Under the pieces are notes generated by a model. That model was not told where the DNA came from. It ran no database searches and saw only the letters and a program-made list of their open reading frames with translations. This document shows positions 45,727-54,496 of a stretch of 64,000 nucleotides of DNA, piece by piece. Positions within the stretch are counted from its first letter, which is position 1. Each line of letters starts with the position of its first letter. Source of the DNA: Chitinophaga hostae (GTDB taxonomy: Bacteria; Bacteroidota; Bacteroidia; Chitinophagales; Chitinophagaceae); contig NZ_JAGTXB010000028.1 of NCBI RefSeq assembly GCF_018224885.1, forward strand, positions 30,683-94,682. The letters are read 5' to 3'. The translations under genes and the position numbers were made by a program.

Positions 45727-46365
45727 GTGTTCACCCGGAGGAAAGACAATATCTTTCCGGTGGCGCATTTCCTTTGCAATCTTTTTACCCGCATCATCCT
45801 GCTCTGATAGCTTTGAAATAATATTTTCGTAGGAACCGGTGTCCTTATCCTGGCTTAGTTTGAAAATGTGCTCCAGTTTGGTGACCGCTATTTCAAAAGC
45901 TACGATGGCTTTTAGCATCGGTTGCACGTAGGAGGAGGGCAGTTCTTTGTATAGTGCCGGAGACACGGGATTTTGTTCAAAATGAGCCGTCGTTTCTTCC
46001 AGGATGGCCATTAACCGGTTCTCATCCAGGAAATTTAATTCCCCGTGCGCGTGTACCGACATGTAGTTCCAGGTAGATCCCTGCCTGGGATTGCTGTACC
46101 AGCTGGCACTGACATAAGAATGGGGACCGTTGAACAGCACCAGTACCTTCGGGTTATCGGTAAAAGCCTTGTGATGGTCCGTTTGACGCATCATATGACC
46201 GCGCAACAACAGTTGTCCGTTGTGCTCTGTGATCAGCACCGGAATTTGTGTGGCTACAGGAAACCCTTTTGCATCAGCGCCGCAAAGAACAGCAAACGGA
46301 TGGGCTTTAATAAATGCAAGTACAGATGCAGCGTCCTTATCTTTATGATAGGGTAGGTTATACAT
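45721..46365 (-). CDS. paiB: PaiB-like FMN-binding negative transcriptional regulator
   Basis: A 214-residue protein of the PaiB family, with a split-barrel FMN-binding fold: YHKDKDAASVLAFIKAHPFA at the start, GHMMRQTDHHKAF, VLVLFNGPHSYVSASWY, and TWNYMSVHAHGEL. PaiB is known from Bacillus as a partner in control of sporulation/degradative enzyme genes; here the role is unknown. It stands next to the SMI1-like gene on the same strand. Confidence 0.9.
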   Translation of the reverse strand: MYNLPYHKDKDAASVLAFIKAHPFAVLCGADAKGFPVATQIPVLITEHNGQLLLRGHMMRQTDHHKAFTDNPKVLVLFNGPHSYVSASWYSNPRQGSTWNYMSVHAHGELNFLDENRLMAILEETTAHFEQNPVSPALYKELPSSYVQPMLKAIVAFEIAVTKLEHIFKLSQDKDTGSYENIISKLSEQDDAGKKIAKEMRHRKDIVFPPGEHS

Positions 46366-46405
46366 GGCTGATAGTTATGGGCTGCAAGATAATAACATTT
46401 GGTGG

Positions 46406-47710
46406 TTATGATTGCCCCCATGCAAATTCACAGTTGTCGAAATTGTGCTGTTCGAGATCTGCCCTGGGAATTAATACGCTAAATACACCTTCATCATTAA
46501 AGCCATTTTCACCTACCTGGAGTAACAATATTTTATCAGAATACGTGATGGCGGCAATTTCTCCTGCCGAGGCCTGGCAATGGGTATAGATACCAAAGAT
46601 CTTGGATCTGTCGGAGCCGGCGAAGTAATCCCAAATTTTTCCGCCTGCTTCTTCTTCCTCATCCTCATCTTCCGGCTCACTGAAACGTTCATCCATTGAT
46701 TCGGTATCGGCATAGATTTCATCTATCAGCACGCCGAGGAAAAAATGATCGGTATGTTCGTTGATAGTCCGTACCAGCTGATCATTGGGAACGTCCGCAT
46801 AGATCACTTTCCCTTTATCATGGAGGAGGTCTGCAAAGAAAAGCAGCTGGCCGGTTTTAGGCAGCAGCCCGGTTTTGTCGAAAGGAGAAAAGCGCGACAG
46901 GTCCAGCTGTGCGGCAAACCGTAAATTTTCCGGAGGCGTTACACCGGGTGGCAGATCGATCACCGGACCACCATACCTGGATTGGCCGGGAGCAATGCTG
47001 ATATCGGTATGTTTTACATGCATGTCTTCCATCCAGTTTTGTTGCTCCATAGATGCCGGGTAATATTGTTTACTGCCAGCCGTAAAACTGATAATATTAA
47101 ACGAAGTGGCATCGGTATCCGAATCGTTGGAATAACCATCCGGCGATAAATCCATCGGGGTACCCGCATCGTAAAACTGTTTCATCCAGTTGTCGAACGA
47201 TACCTTATGTTTTTTCTGTGCGGCTGCGATCATCCCGTCGGGGTTACCGACCGGGTCCTGCAGAAAATGTTCTTTGAGCCATTCCCGGTAAGCGGATGCA
47301 TCTTCACTGACAAAGGCGTCGTCGCTTTTGTAAAAGTAAGCTTCGGTATGGTCAACATATATTTCTGCGTCATAGGTCAGCAGGCGCATGAGCTGCAGTA
47401 TATTTTCAGCGACTATATGTACACCGCCCTCATCGCCGAATACCACTATGGGCATGGCGTTCAGGTCTTTGCCTTTCCGCTCGTCCCATAGGGCATAGAA
47501 CGAACCGGTGCCGTTGGCCTGTGCAAAGGGCATGAGGCGGTCTAAAAATGCGGTGTTGTCCGACCAGGATTTCAAACCGGATTTATCATCTACCAGTAGA
47601 TAGAAGCCATCTGCATAATCAGGCATTTCGTTTTGGAAGGCGTGGAGGAAAACAAACTCTCTCATGGGGTACCGGCCGCCGAAGTTTTGTTGAAATTCTT
47701 TTAATTCCAT
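46406..47710 (-). CDS. SMI1/KNR4-like plus DUF1963/YwqG-like protein
   Basis: A 434-residue protein. The first about 175 residues look like a SMI1/KNR4-type fold: MRLLTYDAEIYVD, a DxxxW-rich pattern and YREWLKEHF near residue 145. From about residue 230 it resembles DUF1963/YwqG, with LRFAAQLDLSRFSPFDKTG and PKTGQLLFFADLL, and further on CEFAWGQS at the end. SMI1-type domains are frequent in immunity and toxin-neutralising proteins; no toxin gene is seen near. The domain call is by eye and moderate. A strongly acidic run occurs near residue 350. Confidence 0.7.
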   Translation of the reverse strand: MELKEFQQNFGGRYPMREFVFLHAFQNEMPDYADGFYLLVDDKSGLKSWSDNTAFLDRLMPFAQANGTGSFYALWDERKGKDLNAMPIVVFGDEGGVHIVAENILQLMRLLTYDAEIYVDHTEAYFYKSDDAFVSEDASAYREWLKEHFLQDPVGNPDGMIAAAQKKHKVSFDNWMKQFYDAGTPMDLSPDGYSNDSDTDATSFNIISFTAGSKQYYPASMEQQNWMEDMHVKHTDISIAPGQSRYGGPVIDLPPGVTPPENLRFAAQLDLSRFSPFDKTGLLPKTGQLLFFADLLHDKGKVIYADVPNDQLVRTINEHTDHFFLGVLIDEIYADTESMDERFSEPEDEDEEEEAGGKIWDYFAGSDRSKIFGIYTHCQASAGEIAAITYSDKILLLQVGENGFNDEGVFSVLIPRADLEQHNFDNCEFAWGQS

Positions 47711-47843
47711 TTTAGGGTCGTTTATAAATTTCTACACTAAATTTCTTACTCTTTATGTTCTCTCCAATATTACCATTTTATTATTTATTGTAAGAAGACA
47801 ATTGCCGGGGTACCGGGTTAAATCCCCGTATCCTGAAGAAATA

Positions 47844-47892
47844 TTTGTGTAACTCAAAAGTTACTTATATATTTGAGTAACTTTAAAGTTAC
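47844..47892 (+). promoter_or_regulatory. Promoter with two palindromic operators
   Basis: TTTG (47844-47847), 20 bases, TATATTTG (47868-47875) is a perfect Bacteroidota promoter. GTAACT-N4-AGTTAC palindromes lie at 47849-47864 (inside the spacer) and 47877-47892 (at the start site), 28 bp apart. This implies tight repression of the SRPBCC gene. Confidence 0.85.
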
Positions 47893-47962
47893 ATATTGGC
47901 AGGCGCAGGGGATGGCCTCCCGAAGCTTCGCCACCTTATTATTCAACTTAAAACGCGGCAAA

Positions 47963-48421
47963 ATGACAACTCCGGATTTTAGTACTGCCTTTTTGGTAGA
48001 TCAGACGGCACATGAAGTATTTAATGCGGTTACCAACGTTCGCGGATGGTGGTCCGAAAATATTGAAGGCGGCACAGCCCAGCTCAACGACGAGTTCACT
48101 TATGCTGTGAAAGACCTGCACAAATGCAGGATGAAGCTCATCGACGTGGTGCCGGACAAAAAGGTGGTTTGGCTGGTGCTGGACAACTATTTCAGTTTCA
48201 TAACCGACCAGGCAGAATGGGTGGGTACCAGGATTGAGTTTAATATCACTGAAAAAGATCAAAAAACACAGCTGCACTTTACGCACCATGGCCTGGTTCC
48301 GGCATATGAATGTTACAATATCTGTTTTGACGCCTGGAGCAACTATATCAATAATAGTTTGCGCAGCCTGGTCACCACAGGCAAAGGGCAGCCAAATGCC
48401 AGGGAAGGCGTAACTGCATAA
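47963..48421 (+). CDS. SRPBCC (AHSA1-like) domain protein
   Basis: A 152-residue START/Bet v1-like small protein. Its opening TTPDFSTAFLVDQTAHEVFN and WWSENIEG, then WVGTRIEFNI and LHFTHHGLVP, give the family pattern. The ATG at 47963 is chosen, as an in-frame start at 47873 would lie inside the operator/promoter region. The family binds hydrophobic ligands or stress-related partners. The repressor that uses the two operators upstream is not encoded next to it. Confidence 0.87.
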   Translation: MTTPDFSTAFLVDQTAHEVFNAVTNVRGWWSENIEGGTAQLNDEFTYAVKDLHKCRMKLIDVVPDKKVVWLVLDNYFSFITDQAEWVGTRIEFNITEKDQKTQLHFTHHGLVPAYECYNICFDAWSNYINNSLRSLVTTGKGQPNAREGVTA

Positions 48422-48451
48422 ATAAAACGGACCTTATTAAAACACCCGATC

Positions 48452-49192
48452 ATGAATATAGGTATCATCGGTGCGGGCGCCATTGGCGGCGGACTGGCAT
48501 CAAAGCTTGTTAAACTGGGCCATGCCGTTTCCATTGCCAATTCCCGCGGTCCGGCATCCTTACAGCAACTGGCGGCGACCACCGGGGCAACGGCCGTCAC
48601 GGCAGAAGAGGCCACTCAAAATAAACAGGTAATCATCGTGGCCATCCCGCAGAAAAGTATTGCAGATCTTCCTAAAAGCCTGTTCCGGCATCTTCCGGAA
48701 GAAGTCGTGGTCATTGAAACCGGGAATTACTATCCTAACCTGCGCGACGGGGTGATACCGGCACTGGAGCAAAGCGGTATCGACAGCAAGTGGGTACAGG
48801 AACAACTAGGCGTTCCCGTAGTAAAAGTGTTTAACTCCATTATTGCGGAAAGCCTGATTGAAGGGGGTAAGCCTAAAGGCGCCAAAGACCGCATTGCCCT
48901 GGCTGTTTCAGGTGATGATCCGGCGGCAAAGGAAGTGGTATTTAAGCTGGTCGACGAATTAGGTTTTGATCCGTTTGATGTGGGCACCATCGCCCGGTCA
49001 TGGATGCAGCAGCCAGGTTCGCCCGTTTATTGCCGGGACCTTGGTATCGGGGAATTAAAAAGAAGAGTGGATACCATGGCTGCGCAGGCTGGCATGAAGG
49101 AAATGGTTAGCGCAAAACGATTGACCGATGAAGCGCTGATGAAGAAAGACTACCCGGCTTATTTGAAAAGTTTGCTGGATCCCGTTTTTTAA
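48452..49192 (+). CDS. NADPH-dependent F420-reductase-like NAD(P)-binding protein
   Basis: A 246-residue oxidoreductase. The N-terminus MNIGIIGAGAIGGGLASKL carries the GxGxxG motif, followed by ANSRGPASL, and the VPQKSIADLP-type region (IVAIPQKSI). It is like the F420-dependent NADP reductase/NAD-binding 2 group. F420 itself is unlikely in this organism; the true cofactor partner is unknown. It is 30 bases after the SRPBCC gene and probably in the same operon. Confidence 0.85.
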   Translation: MNIGIIGAGAIGGGLASKLVKLGHAVSIANSRGPASLQQLAATTGATAVTAEEATQNKQVIIVAIPQKSIADLPKSLFRHLPEEVVVIETGNYYPNLRDGVIPALEQSGIDSKWVQEQLGVPVVKVFNSIIAESLIEGGKPKGAKDRIALAVSGDDPAAKEVVFKLVDELGFDPFDVGTIARSWMQQPGSPVYCRDLGIGELKRRVDTMAAQAGMKEMVSAKRLTDEALMKKDYPAYLKSLLDPVF

Positions 49193-49265
49193 AGGGCAGT
49201 TCCCTTTTATGTTTTATTTTTACAGGAAGGACCTATATCCCGAACTGTAAAAAATCATGTGAAGA

Positions 49266-49877
49266 ATGTCAGATGCGGCATCGTTCATCGGCTACGGCGG
49301 CTTACTTTTTTTGTTTTTATCTGTTTATGCGCAAACAGGCCTTTTCTTCTGTTTCTTTTTACCCAGCGGCGGATTTATGTTCACTGCCGGCGTATTGATT
49401 GCTACCGGTGGCTTTGATTACAACCTGGTACTGGTTTGTACCTTGCTGGCTATTGCCGGTGTGGCGGGTAATATCACCGGTTACTGGTTTGGGAAGAAAA
49501 CGGGTCACTTGTTATACAACCGGAAAGATTCCCGGTTCTTCCGTCGCCAGTACCTGGATTCCGCGGAGCAGTTTTATAACAAGCATGGTGCGGTGGCATT
49601 GTCGGCGGGTATGTTTCTTCCGCTTATCCGTACTTTCGCGCCGGTTGTTGCCGGCATGATCCGGCTGCAGTTCCGTCGCTTTCTTTTATTTACTACCATC
49701 GGCTCCATTGGCTATGCGGTTAGTTTTACCTCAGCAGGTTACCTGATCGGCAGCATGCCCTTCCTGAGGCCTTATCTGAAATATTTTATTATCATTATCG
49801 TCACCGTGGTAACCATTCCCGTGGTGATAAAAATTGTACGGGAATTCCGAAAGGGGGGAACGCCTCCTGCTGCGTGA
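49266..49877 (+). CDS. DedA family membrane protein
   Basis: A 203-residue DedA/SNARE-associated protein with five membrane segments. Motifs typical of the family are present: FFLPSGGFMFTAGVL early, GNITGYWFGKKTG, and FLPLIRTFAPVVAGM with the conserved Arg, then F..F...GS.GYA. DedA proteins act in lipid and undecaprenyl-phosphate flipping and membrane homeostasis. The strong terminator downstream ends this run of genes. Confidence 0.92.
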   Translation: MSDAASFIGYGGLLFLFLSVYAQTGLFFCFFLPSGGFMFTAGVLIATGGFDYNLVLVCTLLAIAGVAGNITGYWFGKKTGHLLYNRKDSRFFRRQYLDSAEQFYNKHGAVALSAGMFLPLIRTFAPVVAGMIRLQFRRFLLFTTIGSIGYAVSFTSAGYLIGSMPFLRPYLKYFIIIIVTVVTIPVVIKIVREFRKGGTPPAA

Positions 49878-49888
49878 TACCTGTACGC

Positions 49889-49929
49889 AAAAAAATAGCC
49901 GGGCTTGGAAAAAGCCCGGCTATTTTTTT
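49889..49929. terminator. Bidirectional terminator
   Basis: AAAAAAATAGCCGGGCTT (49889-49906) pairs with AAGCCCGGCTATTTTTTT (49912-49929). A-run and T-run flanks let it serve the DedA gene and the convergent acyl-CoA synthetase gene. Confidence 0.92.
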
Positions 49930-49954
49930 GTTGATATAAGAAATAGGTCTGCCG

Positions 49955-51754
49955 CTAAACCGCGTAGATCTTGTCAATTACCGCTTTATACTTCTCGAGG
50001 ACTACCTTTCTTTTCAGACTGAGCTTCGGCGTCATTTCTCCGCCGGCAATACTCCATTCTTCCGTGAGCAGCTCAAATTTTTTGATCTGTTCCACGTGAT
50101 TAAAAAACTGGTTGTATTTGTTGACCACTTCCCCGTACATCTCCAGTACTTTAGGGTTTTTAATAGCATCTTCATTGGTGGTGAAAGGAATATTCTGTTG
50201 GTTCATCCAGTATTTCAGGTAGGTAAACGCGGGTACGATCAACGCGCCCGTAAACTTTTGCTCAGAGCCCACTACCATAATCTGTTCTATAAAAGGACTT
50301 TCCTTTAATTTATTTTCGATGGGCTGCGGTGCTACATATTTTCCGCCGCTGGTTTTAAACAGCTCTTTTTTCCGGTCTGTTATTTTCAAAAATTTATTAT
50401 CTACCCAAACGCCTACATCACCGGTGTGTAACCAGCCATCTATCACGGTTTCGGCGGTGAGGTCGGGGCGTTTGTAGTAACCCTTCATCACAGAAGGTCC
50501 TTTTACGCAGATCTCTCCGTCTTCTTCCAGTCTTACCTCGATGCCGTCGATAGGAGGGCCTACGGTGCCAAACTTCATACCACCGGGCGATTTCCGGTTA
50601 ACGCTGATCACAGGACTGTTCTCCGTGGGGCCATATCCTTCGTATACGGGGATCCTGGCTGCATTGAAAATACGCAGCAGCTTTTCCTGGCAGGCCGCGC
50701 CACCGGTTACGATGAAGCGGATATTATTGCCCAGGGCCTCCCGCCATTTACTGAATATCAGCTTATTGGCAATGGCCAGCTGCAGGTTGTACCAGGGGCC
50801 TCCGCTGATGTTATTATCATATTTCCCTGCCAGCGATACGGCCCAGAAAAAGAGGGAGCGTTTGATGCCTGTTAACCCGCTGCCCGTAGCCATGATCTTT
50901 TCAAATACCTTTTCCAGCAGTCGGGGTACCGTGGTAAAGCCATCGGGGCCTATCTCCTTGAGGTTGGCGCTGAGGGTATCGATACTTTCTGCATAATATA
51001 TACTGATACCACTGTACAGGTATATGTAGGTCACACATTTTTCGAAGATGTGATTCAACGGTAAAAAGCTGAGTACCTTACAGGGCTGCGGAGCATCTTC
51101 AAAAGGGAAACTCGCTTTGGACATCATCACGTTTGACACGATATTATTGTGCGTGAGCATCACACCTTTCGGTGTGCCGGTGGTACCGGAGGTATAAATA
51201 AACGTAGCTACATGGTGGGGATCAATACCGGCTTTGATGGTTTCCACCTGTTCCAGCAAAGCAGGGGTGGCCTGTTCGCTGATAACGGACCAGTGCGGGG
51301 CGCCGGCAATTTCGTCGAAGGTGTATACCTGTTTCAGGGAAGGCACCGCGTCCCTGATGCTGAGTACTTTGTCGAGCAGCTCCCTGCTGCTGACAAACAT
51401 ATATTTTACAGCGGCGTTCTCCAGGATAAACTGCAGCTCGGCCGGATTGGTGGTGGGGTAAATAGGTACCAGTATGGCGCCGGTTTGTTGTACGGCAAGG
51501 TCAGTAAAAACCCATTCAGGGCGGTTATTGCTGATAATAGCAATTTTATCGGCGCCCTCCGGGGTAAAATCATTTCCTCCTACGCCCAACTGTAACAGGC
51601 CGGCACTGAAACGATTCACGATGTTGAGCACAGTGGCCGTATCATAGGTTTTCCAGGAGCCATTGACCTTTGCGGCCAGCATATCCGGTTTAGGGAATTG
51701 TGACAACTGCCAGGTAACTGCATCAAATAGTCTTTGCTTGGAAACATTGTTCAT
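49955..51754 (-). CDS. AMP-dependent long-chain acyl-CoA synthetase
   Basis: A 599-residue adenylate-forming enzyme. The P-loop-like motif is FIYTSGTTGTPKGVMLTH, with YEGYGPTENSPV, WLHTGDVGVWVDNKFLKI and the C-terminal Lys-containing ITDRKKELFKTSGGKYVAPQ. It activates fatty acids to acyl-CoA. The ATG at 51754 is chosen; a TTG at 51796 upstream is the weaker alternative. A long form of the FadD/LCFA ligase group is likely. Confidence 0.94.
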   Translation of the reverse strand: MNNVSKQRLFDAVTWQLSQFPKPDMLAAKVNGSWKTYDTATVLNIVNRFSAGLLQLGVGGNDFTPEGADKIAIISNNRPEWVFTDLAVQQTGAILVPIYPTTNPAELQFILENAAVKYMFVSSRELLDKVLSIRDAVPSLKQVYTFDEIAGAPHWSVISEQATPALLEQVETIKAGIDPHHVATFIYTSGTTGTPKGVMLTHNNIVSNVMMSKASFPFEDAPQPCKVLSFLPLNHIFEKCVTYIYLYSGISIYYAESIDTLSANLKEIGPDGFTTVPRLLEKVFEKIMATGSGLTGIKRSLFFWAVSLAGKYDNNISGGPWYNLQLAIANKLIFSKWREALGNNIRFIVTGGAACQEKLLRIFNAARIPVYEGYGPTENSPVISVNRKSPGGMKFGTVGPPIDGIEVRLEEDGEICVKGPSVMKGYYKRPDLTAETVIDGWLHTGDVGVWVDNKFLKITDRKKELFKTSGGKYVAPQPIENKLKESPFIEQIMVVGSEQKFTGALIVPAFTYLKYWMNQQNIPFTTNEDAIKNPKVLEMYGEVVNKYNQFFNHVEQIKKFELLTEEWSIAGGEMTPKLSLKRKVVLEKYKAVIDKIYAV

Positions 51755-51945
51755 ATGTGGACGTTTAATACTTGTTCTTATTTCAATTAATACCAATTAC
51801 CCAATAGGTGCTTTCTCTAAGATAGGAAATACTTTGACCTTTTAGCTACCAGGTGTTAGCTTTTAGTAAATGCAGCCGAAATTATCCTGTTGGAGCAAAA
51901 GCGTGTAACCGGAAGAGTGTGGCAGTATCGATTCCGGGAAAAGTA

Positions 51946-51953
51946 TATATTTG
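51946..51953 (+). promoter_or_regulatory. -7 box before the SH3 protein gene
   Basis: TATATTTG matches TAnnTTTG, 39 bases before the ATG. No TTTG at the right spacing is seen upstream. Confidence 0.45.
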
Positions 51954-51992
51954 TTTGGTTAACAATATCCCTGTTTAGATAATTATCCCCTG

Positions 51993-52682
51993 ATGAAATT
52001 ATTTCTCCCGGTTCTCCTGCTATTTACTTTTTTTCGCGTACAGGCACAATTTGCAGTGGTGGAAGATAAAGACGGCTATGTGAATGTTCGCCGGGACCCG
52101 GGCACGTCGGCGCCTGTTATTGGCCGCATTCAAAGCGGCGACGTCGTGTTTTTAACAGACCAGAAAAACGGGTGGCAGTATGTTGATTGCTATATCAACC
52201 ATAAAAATACGACTGGGTATATACACCCGTCCCGCCTGAAAGCAGTGGATAAGTTTACCTCCGCACATAGAGTTGTTCATTCCGCTGATAGTGTTTTCTT
52301 CCGGCTCGGTAACTTACAGGTGGGCATCCGGGAAACGTCCTTTGTGGCAAAGAAAAATCGCATCCGTTACCGGAAAACAGAAGCCGGGCGTATGGTTGAT
52401 AAAATCAATGACCGTTCCTTTTGGGGAACCGATGGCTACCTTCCCGCTTCACAGTATCAGCATATCACCTGTTTTTGGGAGGGAAAGGAAGTCGCAGTAC
52501 CGGATAGCGCCATCAACGATGTGTTTAATCCGAATCTGCATATGACAACTGTTTTATACGACAAGGGTACTAAACGGTGGTATATTGCTGCCACCAACAG
52601 TGATGGGGCCGGAGGATATGAAGTGATATGGGTGTTTGAACAAGGGGAGTATAAGCAGCGGTTTGTATACTATGGCTTTTAA
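51993..52682 (+). CDS. SH3-domain protein, exported
   Basis: A 229-residue protein with a signal peptide ending near RVQAQFA. A bacterial SH3 (SH3_3) domain runs from about residues 21 to 80 (VEDKDGYVNVRRDPGTSAPV ... GDVVFLTDQKNGWQYVDC), followed by about 130 residues of unknown fold. SH3b domains bind peptidoglycan stems or proteins. The gene is single. No function is known beyond that. Confidence 0.75.
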   Translation: MKLFLPVLLLFTFFRVQAQFAVVEDKDGYVNVRRDPGTSAPVIGRIQSGDVVFLTDQKNGWQYVDCYINHKNTTGYIHPSRLKAVDKFTSAHRVVHSADSVFFRLGNLQVGIRETSFVAKKNRIRYRKTEAGRMVDKINDRSFWGTDGYLPASQYQHITCFWEGKEVAVPDSAINDVFNPNLHMTTVLYDKGTKRWYIAATNSDGAGGYEVIWVFEQGEYKQRFVYYGF

Positions 52683-52779
52683 TCTTTTCCCGTATATCGG
52701 AATTGTCCCGGTTAGTGAAACAATCGTCCTGATTTGTGTAGCGTATAGCCGTTAACTTTACAACATAAACTTTTCCATT

Positions 52780-53544
52780 ATGAAACAGTTGTTGTTCCTC
52801 TTCTTATATTTGCCGGTCATTTCATTTGCCCAGAAGTCGTTGCCCACTTATGTTTGTCCGCCCTGCGGCGCCTGTGATACGCTGGTATTTCATCAACCCG
52901 GTGTTTGCACGGCCTGCGGAATGCTCCTTGTCAACAAGGATTCCCTGGATAAACCTGCAACAACGGTTTGTTTTTATTTGTACGATGGCGTGGAAGTGCT
53001 GGATTTCGCCGGACCAATGGAAGTATTTGCCCATGCGGGGTTTAAGGTATTTACGGTGGCTAAGAAGAAGGCACCGCTGGTGTCGCAGCGTATTCTTACC
53101 ATTGTTCCCGATTATAGTATTAAAAATGCGCCACCGGCAAATATCCTGGCTTTTTTTGGCGGGGATGAAGAAGCATCTGCCAATGACCCTGAAGTAATGG
53201 CGTGGATACATTCCCGTGATAAGGTCACCGATACCTATTTTTCAGTTTGCACCGGGGCGTTTATTCTCGGCAGGGCAGGGTTGCTGGATAACCAGACGGT
53301 TACCACCTTCCATAGCCGGATTGCCGATTTGCAACGGGCGGTACCGAAGGCGAAGGTATTGGAAAAGGTACGCTATATAGACAATGGGAGAGTGATTACC
53401 ACAGCGGGTATTTCTGCAGGTATTGACGGCGCCCTGCACCTGGTGGCCAAGCTGAGGGGAGAAGAGGTGGCTGCGCTGGTAGCAAAGCAGATGGAATATG
53501 ATAAATATGTACCCGGCCAGGGAATGGTGGTGGCGCATCCGTAA
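52780..53544 (+). CDS. Exported DJ-1/PfpI family protein with Cys-rich metal-binding head
   Basis: A 254-residue protein with a signal peptide (about 1-18). Residues about 24-52 hold two Cys pairs in CPPCGACDT and GVCTACGM, like the heavy-metal-binding (YHS-like) domain of efflux adaptors. The remainder is a DJ-1/GATase1 domain with FYLYDGVEVLDFAGPMEVFA, the nucleophile in SVCTGAFILGRAG, and TTAGISAGIDGALHLVA. It is thus in the AraC-type transcription factor-like DJ-1 group but lacks an HTH. A promoter-like pair, TTTG (52733-52736) and TAACTTTA (52753-52760), precedes it. Confidence 0.85.
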   Translation: MKQLLFLFLYLPVISFAQKSLPTYVCPPCGACDTLVFHQPGVCTACGMLLVNKDSLDKPATTVCFYLYDGVEVLDFAGPMEVFAHAGFKVFTVAKKKAPLVSQRILTIVPDYSIKNAPPANILAFFGGDEEASANDPEVMAWIHSRDKVTDTYFSVCTGAFILGRAGLLDNQTVTTFHSRIADLQRAVPKAKVLEKVRYIDNGRVITTAGISAGIDGALHLVAKLRGEEVAALVAKQMEYDKYVPGQGMVVAHP

Positions 53545-53657
53545 ATTCACTGGTGGTAAAAGTCACGTTTGCCCTGTGTTTTTACGTGTATTGAGCGTAA
53601 ATTTGAGCAGCCGGTCGTCACCGCCGGTTATTTCACATCAAGCAAAAACGGAGAATT

Positions 53658-54320
53658 ATGAGAAAGATCATCGTTACCACTTTTGTAACCCTCGATGGAG
53701 TAATGCAGGCGCCGGGGGCTCCGGAGGAGGACCCTACCCATGGTTTCAAATGGGGCGGCTGGTCAGCCAAACATTGGGACAAGGTGATGGAAGAAACGAT
53801 GGCCGCCTCTATGAGCCGCCCTTTTGACCTGCTGCTGGGCCGCCGTACCTACGAAATTTTTGCCGCCTACTGGGCCTTTGTAAAAAATAACCCGGTCGCT
53901 GAAAAGTTCAACAGCATCCACAAGTTTGTGGTATCCGGTAAACCGGTGGAGTTAAGCTGGGGCCCCGCCACGCTGATCACCGGTGACGCCCTGGCAGGTT
54001 TGCGCCAGGTAAAGAAAACGGAAGGCCCCGACCTGCTGGTAAACGGTAGTAGCCGGCTGGTACAAACCCTGTTGGAAAGCGGTTTTGCGGATACCCTGCA
54101 CGTGTGGACTTTCCCGGTAACAATCGGAAAAGGCAAGCGGTTATTCGCAGAAGGTACCCGCCCGGCCGACTGGAACCTGGTAGACACAAAGGTGTCCACC
54201 ACTGGTGTAATCATGGCCAGCTATCAGCCGAAAGGGGATATCAGTGTAGGAACCATGGTAACGGAGGAACCATCCGAACTGGAATTAAAAAGAAGAAAAG
54301 AGTTGTCGAAAGAAGAATAA
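53658..54320 (+). CDS. Dihydrofolate reductase/RibD C-terminal family protein
   Basis: A 220-residue protein of the RibD_C-like reductase family common in Bacteroidota and Actinobacteria. RKIIVTTFVTLDGVMQAPG, LLLGRRTYEIFAAYW, LVNGSSRLVQTLLESG and FPVTIGKGKRLFAEG are typical of the family. It is presumed to use NADPH; the substrate is unknown. It has an A-rich GGAG-like ribosome site (ACGGAGAATT) before the ATG. Confidence 0.9.
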   Translation: MRKIIVTTFVTLDGVMQAPGAPEEDPTHGFKWGGWSAKHWDKVMEETMAASMSRPFDLLLGRRTYEIFAAYWAFVKNNPVAEKFNSIHKFVVSGKPVELSWGPATLITGDALAGLRQVKKTEGPDLLVNGSSRLVQTLLESGFADTLHVWTFPVTIGKGKRLFAEGTRPADWNLVDTKVSTTGVIMASYQPKGDISVGTMVTEEPSELELKRRKELSKEE

Positions 54321-54419
54321 CGCGGAAGTATATACCCGGCTACTATCCGGGCTCCCGGCATACGTACCAATAGCCGGCAGCCTCCCTGCATGATCTTATC
54401 TACCGGAAATAAAATTTAC

Positions 54420-54437
54420 AAAGCCCGCAGGGCTTTT
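54420..54437 (+). terminator. Small terminator after the reductase gene
   Basis: AAAGCCC, loop GCA, GGGCTTT, followed by TGTATTATT, about 100 bases after the stop. Short stem; moderate. Confidence 0.5.
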
Positions 54438-54496
54438 GTATTATTAGCAGGTAAACAATTTTACCAATTTACCGGGTCCCTGTTAATCTGTTGTTT

